A stretch of DNA of 64,000 nucleotides. It comes from Nocardia mangyaensis. GTDB lineage: Bacteria > Actinomycetota > Actinomycetes > Mycobacteriales > Mycobacteriaceae. Shown here one piece after another: positions 1 to 8,592 of this stretch. A model generated the notes under the pieces. The model ran no database searches. It saw nothing but the letters and a program-made list of their open reading frames with translations, and had not been told where the DNA came from. The position numbers were made by a program, and so were the translations under genes. The stretch is from NCBI RefSeq assembly GCF_001886715.1, contig NZ_CP018082.1, positions 186,001 to 250,000 on the forward strand, read 5' to 3'. How positions within the stretch are numbered: position 1 is the first letter of the stretch; each line of letters starts with the position of its first letter.

Positions 1-12
1 CCCGCAGAACCG

Positions 13-3000
13 GTGGCTGCCGCGAAGGACTTCCGGATCGCGCGATGGATCGCGATCATCGCCGGAATCCTCGGCGCCGTGTTCGCGGTGGCCACACCGT
101 TTCTCCCGGTCAATCAGACCACCGCGGAACTGAGCTGGCCGCAGAACGGCAGCCTCGGCAACATCGATGCGCCGCTGATGTCGCAGGTGCCGATCGATCT
201 GAACGCGACGATCCCCTGCGCCGCGGTCGCGCAGTTGCCCGAGCAGGGCGGCATGCTGTTGGCGACCGCGCCGCCACAGGGTGATCGCGCGGCGCTGGAG
301 GCGCTGTTCGTCCGCGTCTCCGACACCTCGGTCGACGTGGTCGACCGCAACGCGGTGGTCGCCTCGGCGGATCGCGCGGCGATGGATCAGTGCTCGGTGA
401 TCGTGATCAGCTCCGACCACGACCGCACGACGGCCGAGTTCCAGGGCATGACCAGGGAGATCGAGCGTCCGATCGAGGGTCAGCCGGGTGCGGTCGAAAC
501 CGTGCGGGTCCCGGTGGCGGGCGAGCTCGGTGGTGACCTGCGCCCGCAGGTCGTCGGCGTGTTCACCGATCTGCGCGGTGACGTGCCCGAGGGTCTGTCG
601 CTGACCTCGACGATCGACTCGCGATTCACCTCCAGCCCCTCGGTGATCAAGCTGATCGCGATCATCGCGGCCGTGCTGTGCACACTGCTCGCGCTCGGCG
701 CGCTGGCCCGGCTCGACGGCAGCGACGGGCGTGGGCACCGCCGGTTCCTGCCGAGGAACTGGTTGCGGCCCACCGGAGCCGACGGCGCGGTGATCGGCAC
801 GCTGCTGGTGTGGCACTTCGTCGGCGCGAACACCTCCGACGACGGCTACATCCTCTCGATGGTGCGGGTGGCCCCCGAGGCGGGCTACATGGCCAACTAC
901 TTCCGCTGGTATGGCGTGCCGGAGGCGCCGTTCGGCTGGTACTACCACGTCATCCAGGTGTTCGCCGAGGTCTCCACGGCCAGTGCGTGGGTGCGTCTGC
1001 CCGCCCTGTTCTGCGCGATCCTGTGCTGGATGGTGATCAGCCGCGAGGTGGTGCCGCGCCTCGGCAACGCCGTCAAGCGCAGCCAGGTGGCGCTGTGGAC
1101 CGGTGGCCTGGTGTTCCTCGCCTTCTGGCTGCCGTTCGACAACGGCCTGCGCTCGGAGCCGATCGTCGCCCTCGGCGCGCTGCTGACCTGGGTCTCGATC
1201 GAACGCGCCATCGCCACCGGCAGGCTGCTGCCCGCGGGCATCGCGGTCCTGATCGCGGCCTTCACCCTGGCCGCGGCACCCACCGGCCTGATGTGTGTCG
1301 CCGCGCTGCTGGCCGGTATCCGGCCGCTGGTGCGGATCGTGGTGCGGCGTCATCGCCAGTTCGGCACCGTGGCACTGCTCGCGCCGATCGCCTCGGCGGG
1401 CCTGCTGGTCCTTGTCGTGGTCTTCGGCGACCAGACTTTCGCCGGCATCCAGGAGGCCAACCGGGTTCGTCAGGCCACCGGCCCGAATCTGGCCTGGTAC
1501 GAGGACTACCTGCGCTACTACTACATGTTCGTCGAGACCGTCGACGGCTCACTGGCCCGCCGCTTCGCCTTCCTGGTGATGCTGCTGTGCCTGTTCACCA
1601 CGCTGCTGGTGCTGCTGCGCCGCCGTCAGGTGCCCGGTATCGCCTCGGGTCCGACCTGGCGGTTGATGGGCGTGGTCTTCGGAACGATCTTCTTCATGAT
1701 GTTCAATCCGACGAAGTGGACCCACCACTTCGGCGCGTACGCGGGCATCGCCGGTGCGCTCGCCGCGGTGACGGCGGTGGCCGTCTCCCAGAGCGCGCTG
1801 CGCTCACGCAAGAACCGAGCGATCTTCCTGGCCGGACTGTTGTTCGTGCTCGCCCTGTCGTTCTCCGGGATCAACGGCTACTGGTACGTCTCGAGCTACG
1901 GCGTGCCGTGGTTCGACAAAGTCATCTCGGTGCGCGGTATCCACTCCAACACGGTGATGCTGATCCTGTTCGGCGTGGCATTGGCCCTGGTCGGCTGGTA
2001 CGCGCTGCGCGAGGACTATGTGAAACCGGTGCCGTCGGTGCGGACCGCGCGCGGTAGGCGCATCCGCAAGTTCGCCGCCATTCCGCTGACGGTCGTCGTC
2101 GGGCTGATGGTGGCGCTCGAGGTGGCCTCGATGGTCAAGGGCGCGACCCAGCAGTACCCCGCGTACTCGCTGGCCCGCTCCAATATCGAGGCGCTCGGCG
2201 GCAACGCGTGTGGCCTGGCCAACGAGGTGCTGGTCGAGCCCGATCCCAACAGCGGCAGGCTGGACCCGATCATCGACCCGGCCCGCCCGTTCGACGACCC
2301 GAACGATCCGCTGGCCGGTCGCGGCTCGGCGGGCTTCAGCCCCAACGGGGTGCCGGGCGACCTGTCCGCCGACGCGGTGGAGGTGAAGCCGGGTACCGGC
2401 AACACCAGCAACCAGTCGGTCGGTGCCGCCTTCGCCGAGGGCGAGAGCGCGGGCACCGGCGGTGGTGAGGGCGCGCTCGGCGTCAACGGGTCGACCGTGG
2501 CCCTGCCATTCGGCCTCGATCCGGCGCAGACGCCGGTGCTCGGCTCCTACCAGGAGGGCGTGCAGCAGCCCGCGAACCTGCAGTCGGCCTGGTACGGACT
2601 GCCGGAGCGCTCGGCGGACTCGCCGCTGGTCGTGATCAGCGCGGCGGGCCGCATCCACTCCAAGACCGACACCGGCAACGACACCTACGGTCAGCTGCTG
2701 CTGGTCGAGTACGGCACCCGTGATCCCGACGGCAGCGTCACCCCCCTGGGTAGCTACCTGCCCCGCGACATCGGCCCGTTCCCGTCGTGGCGCAACCTGC
2801 GCGTGCCGCTGGCCGACCTCCCCGCCGAGGCCGACGCGGTGCGCATCGTGGCCAACGACCCGATCCTGATCGGTGACCAGTGGCTGGCGTTCACCCCGCC
2901 GCGGGTGCCGAAGCTGCAGACGCTCGACACCTTCATCGGTCGCGACCAGCCGGTGCTGCTGGACTGGGCCGTCGGCCTGCAGTTCCCGTGCCAGCGTCCG

Positions 3001-3297
3001 TTCTCGCATCGCAACGGTGTCGCCGAGGTGCCGAACTACCGCATTCTGCCGGACCGCCCGCTGGCGATCTCGTCCACCGACACGTGGCAGGCCCAGGAGT
3101 TCGGCGGCCCGCTCGGCTTCACCCAGATGCTGGCGAGCCGGGTCACCATCCCGACCTACCTGAAGGATGACTGGGCTCGCGACTGGGGTTCGCTGGAACG
3201 CTACGACCAGTACTACGACGCCGAGCCCGCCCAGCTCACGACCGGGACCGAGACGCGCGGCGGTCTGTGGAGCCCGGGGCGCCTGCGGGTGTTCTGA
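13..3297 (+). CDS. embB: Arabinosyltransferase, EmbB-like (5' end may lie just outside the window)
   Basis: Membrane arabinosyltransferase that transfers arabinofuranose from decaprenyl-phosphoryl-arabinose onto cell-wall arabinan. The 1094-residue protein has the family layout: an N-terminal membrane segment (about residues 9-30), an extracytoplasmic N-domain, a block of about a dozen membrane helices (about 215-720), and a C-terminal carbohydrate-binding region. The catalytic Asp pair in GANTSDDGYI is D276-D277. The stretch RYYYMFVETVDGSLARRF and the ending RGGLWSPGRLRVF look closest to EmbB. The frame is open to the left edge (codons for PAEP precede the GTG used here), so the true start may be upstream. 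It converges on a second emb gene, unlike the collinear mycobacterial embCAB. Confidence 0.9.
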   Translation: MAAAKDFRIARWIAIIAGILGAVFAVATPFLPVNQTTAELSWPQNGSLGNIDAPLMSQVPIDLNATIPCAAVAQLPEQGGMLLATAPPQGDRAALEALFVRVSDTSVDVVDRNAVVASADRAAMDQCSVIVISSDHDRTTAEFQGMTREIERPIEGQPGAVETVRVPVAGELGGDLRPQVVGVFTDLRGDVPEGLSLTSTIDSRFTSSPSVIKLIAIIAAVLCTLLALGALARLDGSDGRGHRRFLPRNWLRPTGADGAVIGTLLVWHFVGANTSDDGYILSMVRVAPEAGYMANYFRWYGVPEAPFGWYYHVIQVFAEVSTASAWVRLPALFCAILCWMVISREVVPRLGNAVKRSQVALWTGGLVFLAFWLPFDNGLRSEPIVALGALLTWVSIERAIATGRLLPAGIAVLIAAFTLAAAPTGLMCVAALLAGIRPLVRIVVRRHRQFGTVALLAPIASAGLLVLVVVFGDQTFAGIQEANRVRQATGPNLAWYEDYLRYYYMFVETVDGSLARRFAFLVMLLCLFTTLLVLLRRRQVPGIASGPTWRLMGVVFGTIFFMMFNPTKWTHHFGAYAGIAGALAAVTAVAVSQSALRSRKNRAIFLAGLLFVLALSFSGINGYWYVSSYGVPWFDKVISVRGIHSNTVMLILFGVALALVGWYALREDYVKPVPSVRTARGRRIRKFAAIPLTVVVGLMVALEVASMVKGATQQYPAYSLARSNIEALGGNACGLANEVLVEPDPNSGRLDPIIDPARPFDDPNDPLAGRGSAGFSPNGVPGDLSADAVEVKPGTGNTSNQSVGAAFAEGESAGTGGGEGALGVNGSTVALPFGLDPAQTPVLGSYQEGVQQPANLQSAWYGLPERSADSPLVVISAAGRIHSKTDTGNDTYGQLLLVEYGTRDPDGSVTPLGSYLPRDIGPFPSWRNLRVPLADLPAEADAVRIVANDPILIGDQWLAFTPPRVPKLQTLDTFIGRDQPVLLDWAVGLQFPCQRPFSHRNGVAEVPNYRILPDRPLAISSTDTWQAQEFGGPLGFTQMLASRVTIPTYLKDDWARDWGSLERYDQYYDAEPAQLTTGTETRGGLWSPGRLRVF

Positions 3298-3315
3298 GCC
3301 GGGCCCGGACAGTAG

Positions 3316-3347
3316 AAGGGGCGGACCACCCAGGTGGTCCGCCCCTT
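3316..3347. terminator. Hairpin terminator after embB-like gene
   Basis: A perfect 15-bp inverted repeat (arms 3316-3330 and 3333-3347, separated by CA) starts 18 bp after the emb stop. It is strong enough to stop transcription and lies between converging genes, so it could serve both strands. Confidence 0.8.
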
Positions 3348-3370
3348 GTGGCCGTCATGGGGTGCAGGAG

Positions 3371-3532
3371 TCAAACGTTGAGCATGCGACGGGTGAGGTC
3401 GCGGCGTAATACCTCTTGCGAAGGCAGTCTTTCCAGCACCCGCATCACGGCCGGTCGTAGTTCCTGCTTCTCGTCGTCGCTGAGCAGCTCGACGAGATCT
3501 CGCAGATCCATGTCATCGAAGGCTCCTGTCAT
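3371..3532 (-). CDS. Small acidic protein, 53 aa, unknown
   Basis: A short reading frame between the two emb genes. The 53-residue product begins MTGAFDDMDLRDLVELLSDD and ends TRRMLNV; it is an acidic helix followed by a basic helix, with no membrane segment or Cys. A TACCCT -10-like element lies 7 nt before the ATG at 3532, the same leaderless arrangement seen at many genes here. A second possible start is the ATG at 3512, preceded by AGGAG. The upstream 150 bp (3533-3684) is less GC-rich and shows no other gene. I do not recognise the family. Confidence 0.6.
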   Translation of the reverse strand: MTGAFDDMDLRDLVELLSDDEKQELRPAVMRVLERLPSQEVLRRDLTRRMLNV

Positions 3533-3684
3533 ACCCACAAGGGTACGTGCTCAAACGTGACCGCGAAATGCCTTCGGCCCTTCCTTTACAGGTGCTTCAT
3601 CAACTTGAAATCTCAACGGACACAGGCATTTTCATTCGGCGCACGCGCAACTGCCCGCCCACTGCCCTTGCGCTGCCGCAGTCC

Positions 3685-6600
3685 CTACTTCGCCCGTATG
3701 CCAGGCTCTTTCGCCCATCCTGTCTGATCGATCACACTCACCGAGATCTCCGCGGGCGGCGCGGACTCGTAGGGCGTGAAGCGCTCCAGCGAGCCCCAGT
3801 CCCGGCCGAGATCACGATCGAGATAGGTGGGGACAGTCTCGGCCCGCAACAGCAGACCTGTCCACCCGAGCGGGCCGCCGCCGATGTCGTCCTGCCAGGC
3901 GTTGGACGCGTCGGAGCCGACGCGGTCGGGCAGAATCCGCCACTGCGGTGCCTCGGCGACCCCGTCGTGGTGCTCGAACGGACGCTGGCAGGGGAAGGCG
4001 AGGCCGACGTGCCAGTCCAGCAGCACCGGATCGGTGCGGCCGACGACCGCGTCGAGGGTGGCCAGCCTCGGCAGCCGCGGCGGGGTCACCGCCAGCCACT
4101 GCCGCTGGGTGATGTCGTTGTCGACGGCGACCAGGCGCACCGCGTCGACGCCCGCGGGCAGCTGATCGATCGGCACTCGCAGGTTGCGCCACGACGGCGC
4201 GGGCCCGATGTCCATCGGCATGATCGACCCGGACACCTCGACGCTGCCGTCGGCGGCCCTGGTGCCGTATTCCAGCAGCAGTTCCTGGCCGTAGTGCACG
4301 ACGCCGTCGGTGTCGATGTAGCGGATGCGGCCCGCCGCGGTGACCACCAGCGCCTGATAGGCCGGGTCGTCGCGCACGGCGTCGGACAGGTCGACGCGGT
4401 ACCACTGTGAAGTCAGCCCGGCCTGCTGCTGCACACCGTCCTGGTAGGAGCCGAGGACGGGCGTGCGGGCGGGGTCGAGACCGAACGGCAGCGCCACGGT
4501 GCTGCCGTTGATGCCCGATTCGGCGCTGGTACCGCCGCCGGTGCCCGCGCCGGTGGTGTTGGTGGTCTTGTTGGCCGAGTCGTTGTCGACCGAATTGGCC
4601 CCGCCGACCACGGTTTCGTCGGCGTCGGCGGTCAGATCGTCGGCCACGCCGTTCGGGGTGAAGCCGGTGGATTCGGCGGCCAGCCCGTCGCCGGGCGCAC
4701 CGTCGTACGGGGTGAGCAGGGAATCGGCCGTATTCGTCTCCACCAGCACGTCATCGGCCATGGCACAGGTGTTGCCGCGCAGCGCCTCGATGTTCGACTT
4801 CGCGATCGAGTAGGCCGGGTACTGGGTGATGGCGCCCTTGGCCATCGACGCCACCTCGAACAGCACGAGCAGCGCCGCCGCGATGGTCAACGGCATGGTC
4901 GCGAACCGGTCGAAACGTGGTGCGCGGGTGGGCTTTCGATAGGGGTCGCGCAGATGGAAGTAGAGCGCGAGCAGCAGGGCGAGCACGCTGAGTGCGAGGA
5001 ACAGCGTCGACACGCCCTTCCCGGCGATCAGCGGCGCCTTGTCCCAGAACGGCACGCCGTAGCTGGAGACGTACCACCAGCCGTTGGAGCCGGTGAAGGT
5101 CATCGCCAGCAGGAACAGCACCGCCGCGGCGAACAGCGCTCGATTGCGTGGTGCGCGAATACCGTTGACGCCCACCGCGACCGCCGCCAGGGCCGCCAGC
5201 GAGCCCGCCAGGCCCGCGTAGACGCCGAAGTGGTGGGTCCACTTGGTCGGCGTCCACATCATCAGCAGCATCGCCGCGAACACGACGCCGAGGATGCGCA
5301 CCGACGGGCCGCGCGAGGTGCCCGGAATCCGGCCCTTGCGCAGGACCTGCAGGATGCACACGAGCAGGCACAGCACCATCACCAGCACGCCGAAGCGGCG
5401 CGCGAGCGAGCCGTCGGGGGAGAGCATGAACAGCGAGTCCCAGCGGGTGCGTTCGTCGAACCAGGCGACGTTGGGGCCGACCAGGGTGCGGACGCGGGTG
5501 GCCTCCATGACGGTGGCGAGGGTCTGATCGGCGAAGACGACAATCAGCACCAGCGTGCCCGCGGCGAGACCGGGGGCGAGCAGGGCGGCGTACCGGAAGA
5601 TGGTCGAGCCCAGTGAGCGTCGCTGTCCAGCCGCGGCCGTGCCGGCCAGGTCGGCGGTCTCGGATTCGCTGTCTGTGGCAGCCGCGACGCCCTTCCCGGC
5701 TGGGCGATTCGCACCGGACGCGATATCCGTCTCGCCGAATCCCGCTCGATCAGCGGCGATCTGGCGTGGCAGCACACCCTGTGCCCGCTTGATGATGATC
5801 TGCATGACCGGGCGCGTCCCGGCGATCAGCGCCGCGATACAGATCAATCCGGTCGGCCCGGCGGCCAGCGAGAACGCGGCGATCAGAATCGCCAGCGCCG
5901 CGGGCAGCAGTCGTCCGGTCGCGATGGCGCGCTCGATGGCGCACCAGGTGAGCAGCGCGCCCGCCGCGATCAGTGGTTCCGGGCGCAGGCCGTTGTCGTA
6001 AGGCAGCCAGAAGGCGAGGAACACCAGTCCGGCCGTCCACAGCGCCACCTTGTCGCGACGCACACGAGCGCCGAGGCGCGGCAGCACTTCCCGGCTGATC
6101 ACCGCCCAGCAGACCAGTCCGGCGAGCAGGGCGGGCAGGCGCATCCACGGGCTGGCGTCGGAGATCTTGGTCATCCAGGCCAGCAGTTCATAGGACCAGC
6201 CGAACGGTGCCTCCGGCACCCCGAACCAGCGGTAGTAGTTGGCCATGTAGCCCGACGGACCCGACGCGCGCGCCATGTTCAGGATGTAGCCGTCATCGGA
6301 GGTGTTGGCGCCGATCACATGCCACAGCAGCAGCGTGCCGACCACCACACCGTCGGTGGGGGTGACCCGCCACCAGTGCCGCGGCAGGAACCGGCGGGCC
6401 CGGCGACCGTCGGAGGTGTCGAGCAGGTGCAGCGCGATCAGCGCGATGACCGTGAACACCGCGGCCGCGATCATCGCCGCCAGCTTCCACGGCGTCGGCG
6501 TCGAGGTGAACCGGGAGTCGATGTCGGCGTGCAGCCGGGCGCCGGTGAGCGCGGCCTCGTCGAGGTCGGTGAACACGCCCACGATCTGCGGTCGTTTGTC

Positions 6601-7095
6601 CACGGTGACGGTGTTGCGGAACGGCGTCCCGTCCTCGCGGGTGGTGCCGACGAACTCGACGGTCGTCGCCTCGATGGTCGAGACGATGTCGATGCGCTCG
6701 CAGTCGGCGATCTCGGCGATCGGCGCGGACAGCATCGGCACATCGCGCGCCTGCACCGCGAGCACCCCGTCGCGCGCGGTCACGCTCAGACCGCGCGCGG
6801 TCTGCCCCGACTCGACCGGGATCGTGGTGAGCAGGGTGGTCGTCTGCGCGTCCTCGGCCCCGGGCAACCCGCTCAGCATCGAACACGGCAGCTGGGCGTC
6901 CAGCTGCTGCGGCACATACGACACCAGCGGTGCCTCGACACTGGTCGCGCCGGGCTGCGGCCACTCCAGGCTCGCGCGGTCCTGGCGCACCGGCAACAGC
7001 GGCGCCAACAGGGCAAGCACGAACCCGAGCAGCCCACAGAGCAGGGCGATCAGGCGGTATCGGTTGAACGCTCGTTCAGATCGGTCCGGTCGCAC
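3685..7095 (-). CDS. emb: Arabinosyltransferase, Emb family (EmbA/EmbC-like)
   Basis: Second arabinosyltransferase, 1136 residues, same architecture as its convergent paralogue: N-terminal membrane anchor, N-domain, multi-helix core with GANTSDDGYI (catalytic pair D267-D268), and C-terminal carbohydrate-binding region ending GWAKEPGIRAK. Start is the GTG at 7095; there is no strong ribosome site. A loop of about 60 residues (about 435-496) rich in Ala, Ser, Thr, Gly and acidic residues is absent from the other copy at the equivalent position. Its position on the aftA side suggests EmbC-like or EmbA-like function, but I cannot decide which. Confidence 0.88.
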   Translation of the reverse strand: MRPDRSERAFNRYRLIALLCGLLGFVLALLAPLLPVRQDRASLEWPQPGATSVEAPLVSYVPQQLDAQLPCSMLSGLPGAEDAQTTTLLTTIPVESGQTARGLSVTARDGVLAVQARDVPMLSAPIAEIADCERIDIVSTIEATTVEFVGTTREDGTPFRNTVTVDKRPQIVGVFTDLDEAALTGARLHADIDSRFTSTPTPWKLAAMIAAAVFTVIALIALHLLDTSDGRRARRFLPRHWWRVTPTDGVVVGTLLLWHVIGANTSDDGYILNMARASGPSGYMANYYRWFGVPEAPFGWSYELLAWMTKISDASPWMRLPALLAGLVCWAVISREVLPRLGARVRRDKVALWTAGLVFLAFWLPYDNGLRPEPLIAAGALLTWCAIERAIATGRLLPAALAILIAAFSLAAGPTGLICIAALIAGTRPVMQIIIKRAQGVLPRQIAADRAGFGETDIASGANRPAGKGVAAATDSESETADLAGTAAAGQRRSLGSTIFRYAALLAPGLAAGTLVLIVVFADQTLATVMEATRVRTLVGPNVAWFDERTRWDSLFMLSPDGSLARRFGVLVMVLCLLVCILQVLRKGRIPGTSRGPSVRILGVVFAAMLLMMWTPTKWTHHFGVYAGLAGSLAALAAVAVGVNGIRAPRNRALFAAAVLFLLAMTFTGSNGWWYVSSYGVPFWDKAPLIAGKGVSTLFLALSVLALLLALYFHLRDPYRKPTRAPRFDRFATMPLTIAAALLVLFEVASMAKGAITQYPAYSIAKSNIEALRGNTCAMADDVLVETNTADSLLTPYDGAPGDGLAAESTGFTPNGVADDLTADADETVVGGANSVDNDSANKTTNTTGAGTGGGTSAESGINGSTVALPFGLDPARTPVLGSYQDGVQQQAGLTSQWYRVDLSDAVRDDPAYQALVVTAAGRIRYIDTDGVVHYGQELLLEYGTRAADGSVEVSGSIMPMDIGPAPSWRNLRVPIDQLPAGVDAVRLVAVDNDITQRQWLAVTPPRLPRLATLDAVVGRTDPVLLDWHVGLAFPCQRPFEHHDGVAEAPQWRILPDRVGSDASNAWQDDIGGGPLGWTGLLLRAETVPTYLDRDLGRDWGSLERFTPYESAPPAEISVSVIDQTGWAKEPGIRAK

Positions 7096-7152
7096 GGGGG
7101 TTGATGCTAGCCATCGAACCTGTGCGCGCGTCGGCGCCGCGTCCCAAAGGTG

Positions 7153-7665
7153 TTATCCGGTCATCTTCGTCGACCAGTCGAGCTGGGTTCTGATCCAGTC
7201 GGGGATCTCCGCGGCGGGGCGGGGGAAGGCGTCGAATTCGGCGCGCAGGTCCTCGACGGAGACCTCGGGCATCCAGTCCGCGACAGTGCCGGTGGAGTAG
7301 GTGGCCTTGTAGCGGGTGGGGCCCGCGATGAAGATCTCGGCGCTGAGCCAGGCGCCGGTGTTCGGGTCGTAGGACATGCGCTTGTGGTCGGCGAGGTGCG
7401 CGAGAACCTCGGGCGGGGGCACCAGGTTGGCGACGGTGCCGTCGCGCTGCTTGGTCTGCACGCCGGCCACGGTGTGTCCGCCGATCTGCAGCGACCACAG
7501 CAGGACGAATCGCTGGCCGGGCGCGAGGATGGCGATCGTCGCGTCGATCACGGCCCGTTCGATCTCGGCGAGCGAGCCGAGCGGCTCACGAGGTGCGGAT
7601 TCGGTGCCCGCGCGCGGCTGGCGTGGCATCAGGAGATCGATCCGCTCGGGTCGGCTGAGCGTCAT
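7153..7665 (-). CDS. YezG/DUF600-like protein, possible orphan immunity protein
   Basis: 170-residue soluble protein. The C-terminal half has the pattern of the YezG/DUF600 family of antitoxin or immunity proteins: DPNTGAWLSAEIFIAG, then a Tyr-rich strand, and the closing FPRPAAEIPDWI. No toxin, WXG100 or secretion gene adjoins it, so if it is an immunity protein it is an orphan. The ATG at 7665 has GAGG seven bases upstream. It sits just upstream of, and in line with, the emb gene (57 bp gap). Family assignment is from motif recognition only; regulatory or structural roles are possible. Confidence 0.5.
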   Translation of the reverse strand: MTLSRPERIDLLMPRQPRAGTESAPREPLGSLAEIERAVIDATIAILAPGQRFVLLWSLQIGGHTVAGVQTKQRDGTVANLVPPPEVLAHLADHKRMSYDPNTGAWLSAEIFIAGPTRYKATYSTGTVADWMPEVSVEDLRAEFDAFPRPAAEIPDWIRTQLDWSTKMTG

Positions 7666-7857
7666 AGCTATACCTCTGCATCCGTACCGATCAGCACTAC
7701 CAAAACTGATTTCGGTCGGCCGAACTTTCCAACATTTCGCAGCGTACTCGCCCCGCTACACCAATCGTGCGGTTCGTTGACACTGACCGGACATATTGTG
7801 GTCTATCGGGCTCCCGCACACCAGTGGCTACCGGGTGTCCATGAACACAGGACTATT

Positions 7858-8394
7858 TCAGGCGGCCGAGGCGCGGAGCGCGAACCAGCCGTCGCGCGGG
7901 TCGGCGAAACCGTGATAGATCAGCGGAACGCGCTGGTCGATCGCGAAATATCGATAGACCGCGGCCATCGCCTGACGGATCGAATGCGCCTGGAAATCGT
8001 CGATGCGGCGCGGGCCGATGCGGCGCTCGGGCAGCAGTTCCAGCCGGGTCAGCTCGGCCGGATCATCGACGTCGAGCCCCCAGGGCGCCGGTTCCTCGAT
8101 GAGGTGATCGTGCAGCACGGTCCGCGCGGTGGGCGGATCGTGGCGCGGTCCGGCGAACGCCACGCGCTGGGCGCGGGCGAGGCCGCGGGTGCTCAGTGGC
8201 GTGCGCACGGCCTGGATCAGGTCGATCAGTTCGGCGTCGGGTTCCGGTGTGTGTCCGGCGACCGGCGCCTGTTCGAGCAGATGCAGCATCTGTCCGCCGC
8301 GGACCAGCGGTTCGGGCACCAGGAAGACGCTGATACTCGGGCAGGTGCAGTTCATCCCGGTGAGGCACACCCTCGTGTGCGACGGATCGGACAT
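7858..8394 (-). CDS. Hypothetical protein, 178 aa, Cys-containing N-terminus
   Basis: I do not recognise this family. The product begins MSDPSHTRVCLTGMNCTCPS, with three Cys in the first 20 residues, then a hydrophobic strand, and ends in an aromatic-rich region (IYHGFADPRDGWFAL). No signal peptide or membrane helix is evident. The ATG at 8394 is chosen because a GGAGGAGG ribosome site lies immediately upstream; a longer reading frame to 8490 lacks such support. The downstream 192 bp (7666-7857) is comparatively AT-rich and shows no gene. Confidence 0.6.
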   Translation of the reverse strand: MSDPSHTRVCLTGMNCTCPSISVFLVPEPLVRGGQMLHLLEQAPVAGHTPEPDAELIDLIQAVRTPLSTRGLARAQRVAFAGPRHDPPTARTVLHDHLIEEPAPWGLDVDDPAELTRLELLPERRIGPRRIDDFQAHSIRQAMAAVYRYFAIDQRVPLIYHGFADPRDGWFALRASAA

Positions 8395-8592
8395 ACGTCC
8401 TCCTCCGGTAGCGGGTCGGCGGTGACCCGACGTGCAGGATCGAAGATTCCAACGCCATCCGCCGGTGACCGGCGGGCGACCGTGCCGCACATGTCAGTGT
8501 AGTGCCGTCGAGCGGCCCGGACAGGGCGGATGGGCAAGGTGGGAACCGTGCAGCGGATCGAGCCAGGATTCGACGGCGTGTGATCCGAGGCG

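Noticed and set aside
3547..4410. Long plus-strand reading frame of 287 codons
   Set aside because: It is antisense to the emb gene and has the Arg/His/Gly-rich composition of a shadow frame; the minus-strand emb frame explains the codon pattern.
7680..7857. TTGACA at about 7787 as a promoter
   Set aside because: It faces away from the neighbouring genes and no TAnnnT box lies 16-18 bp downstream.
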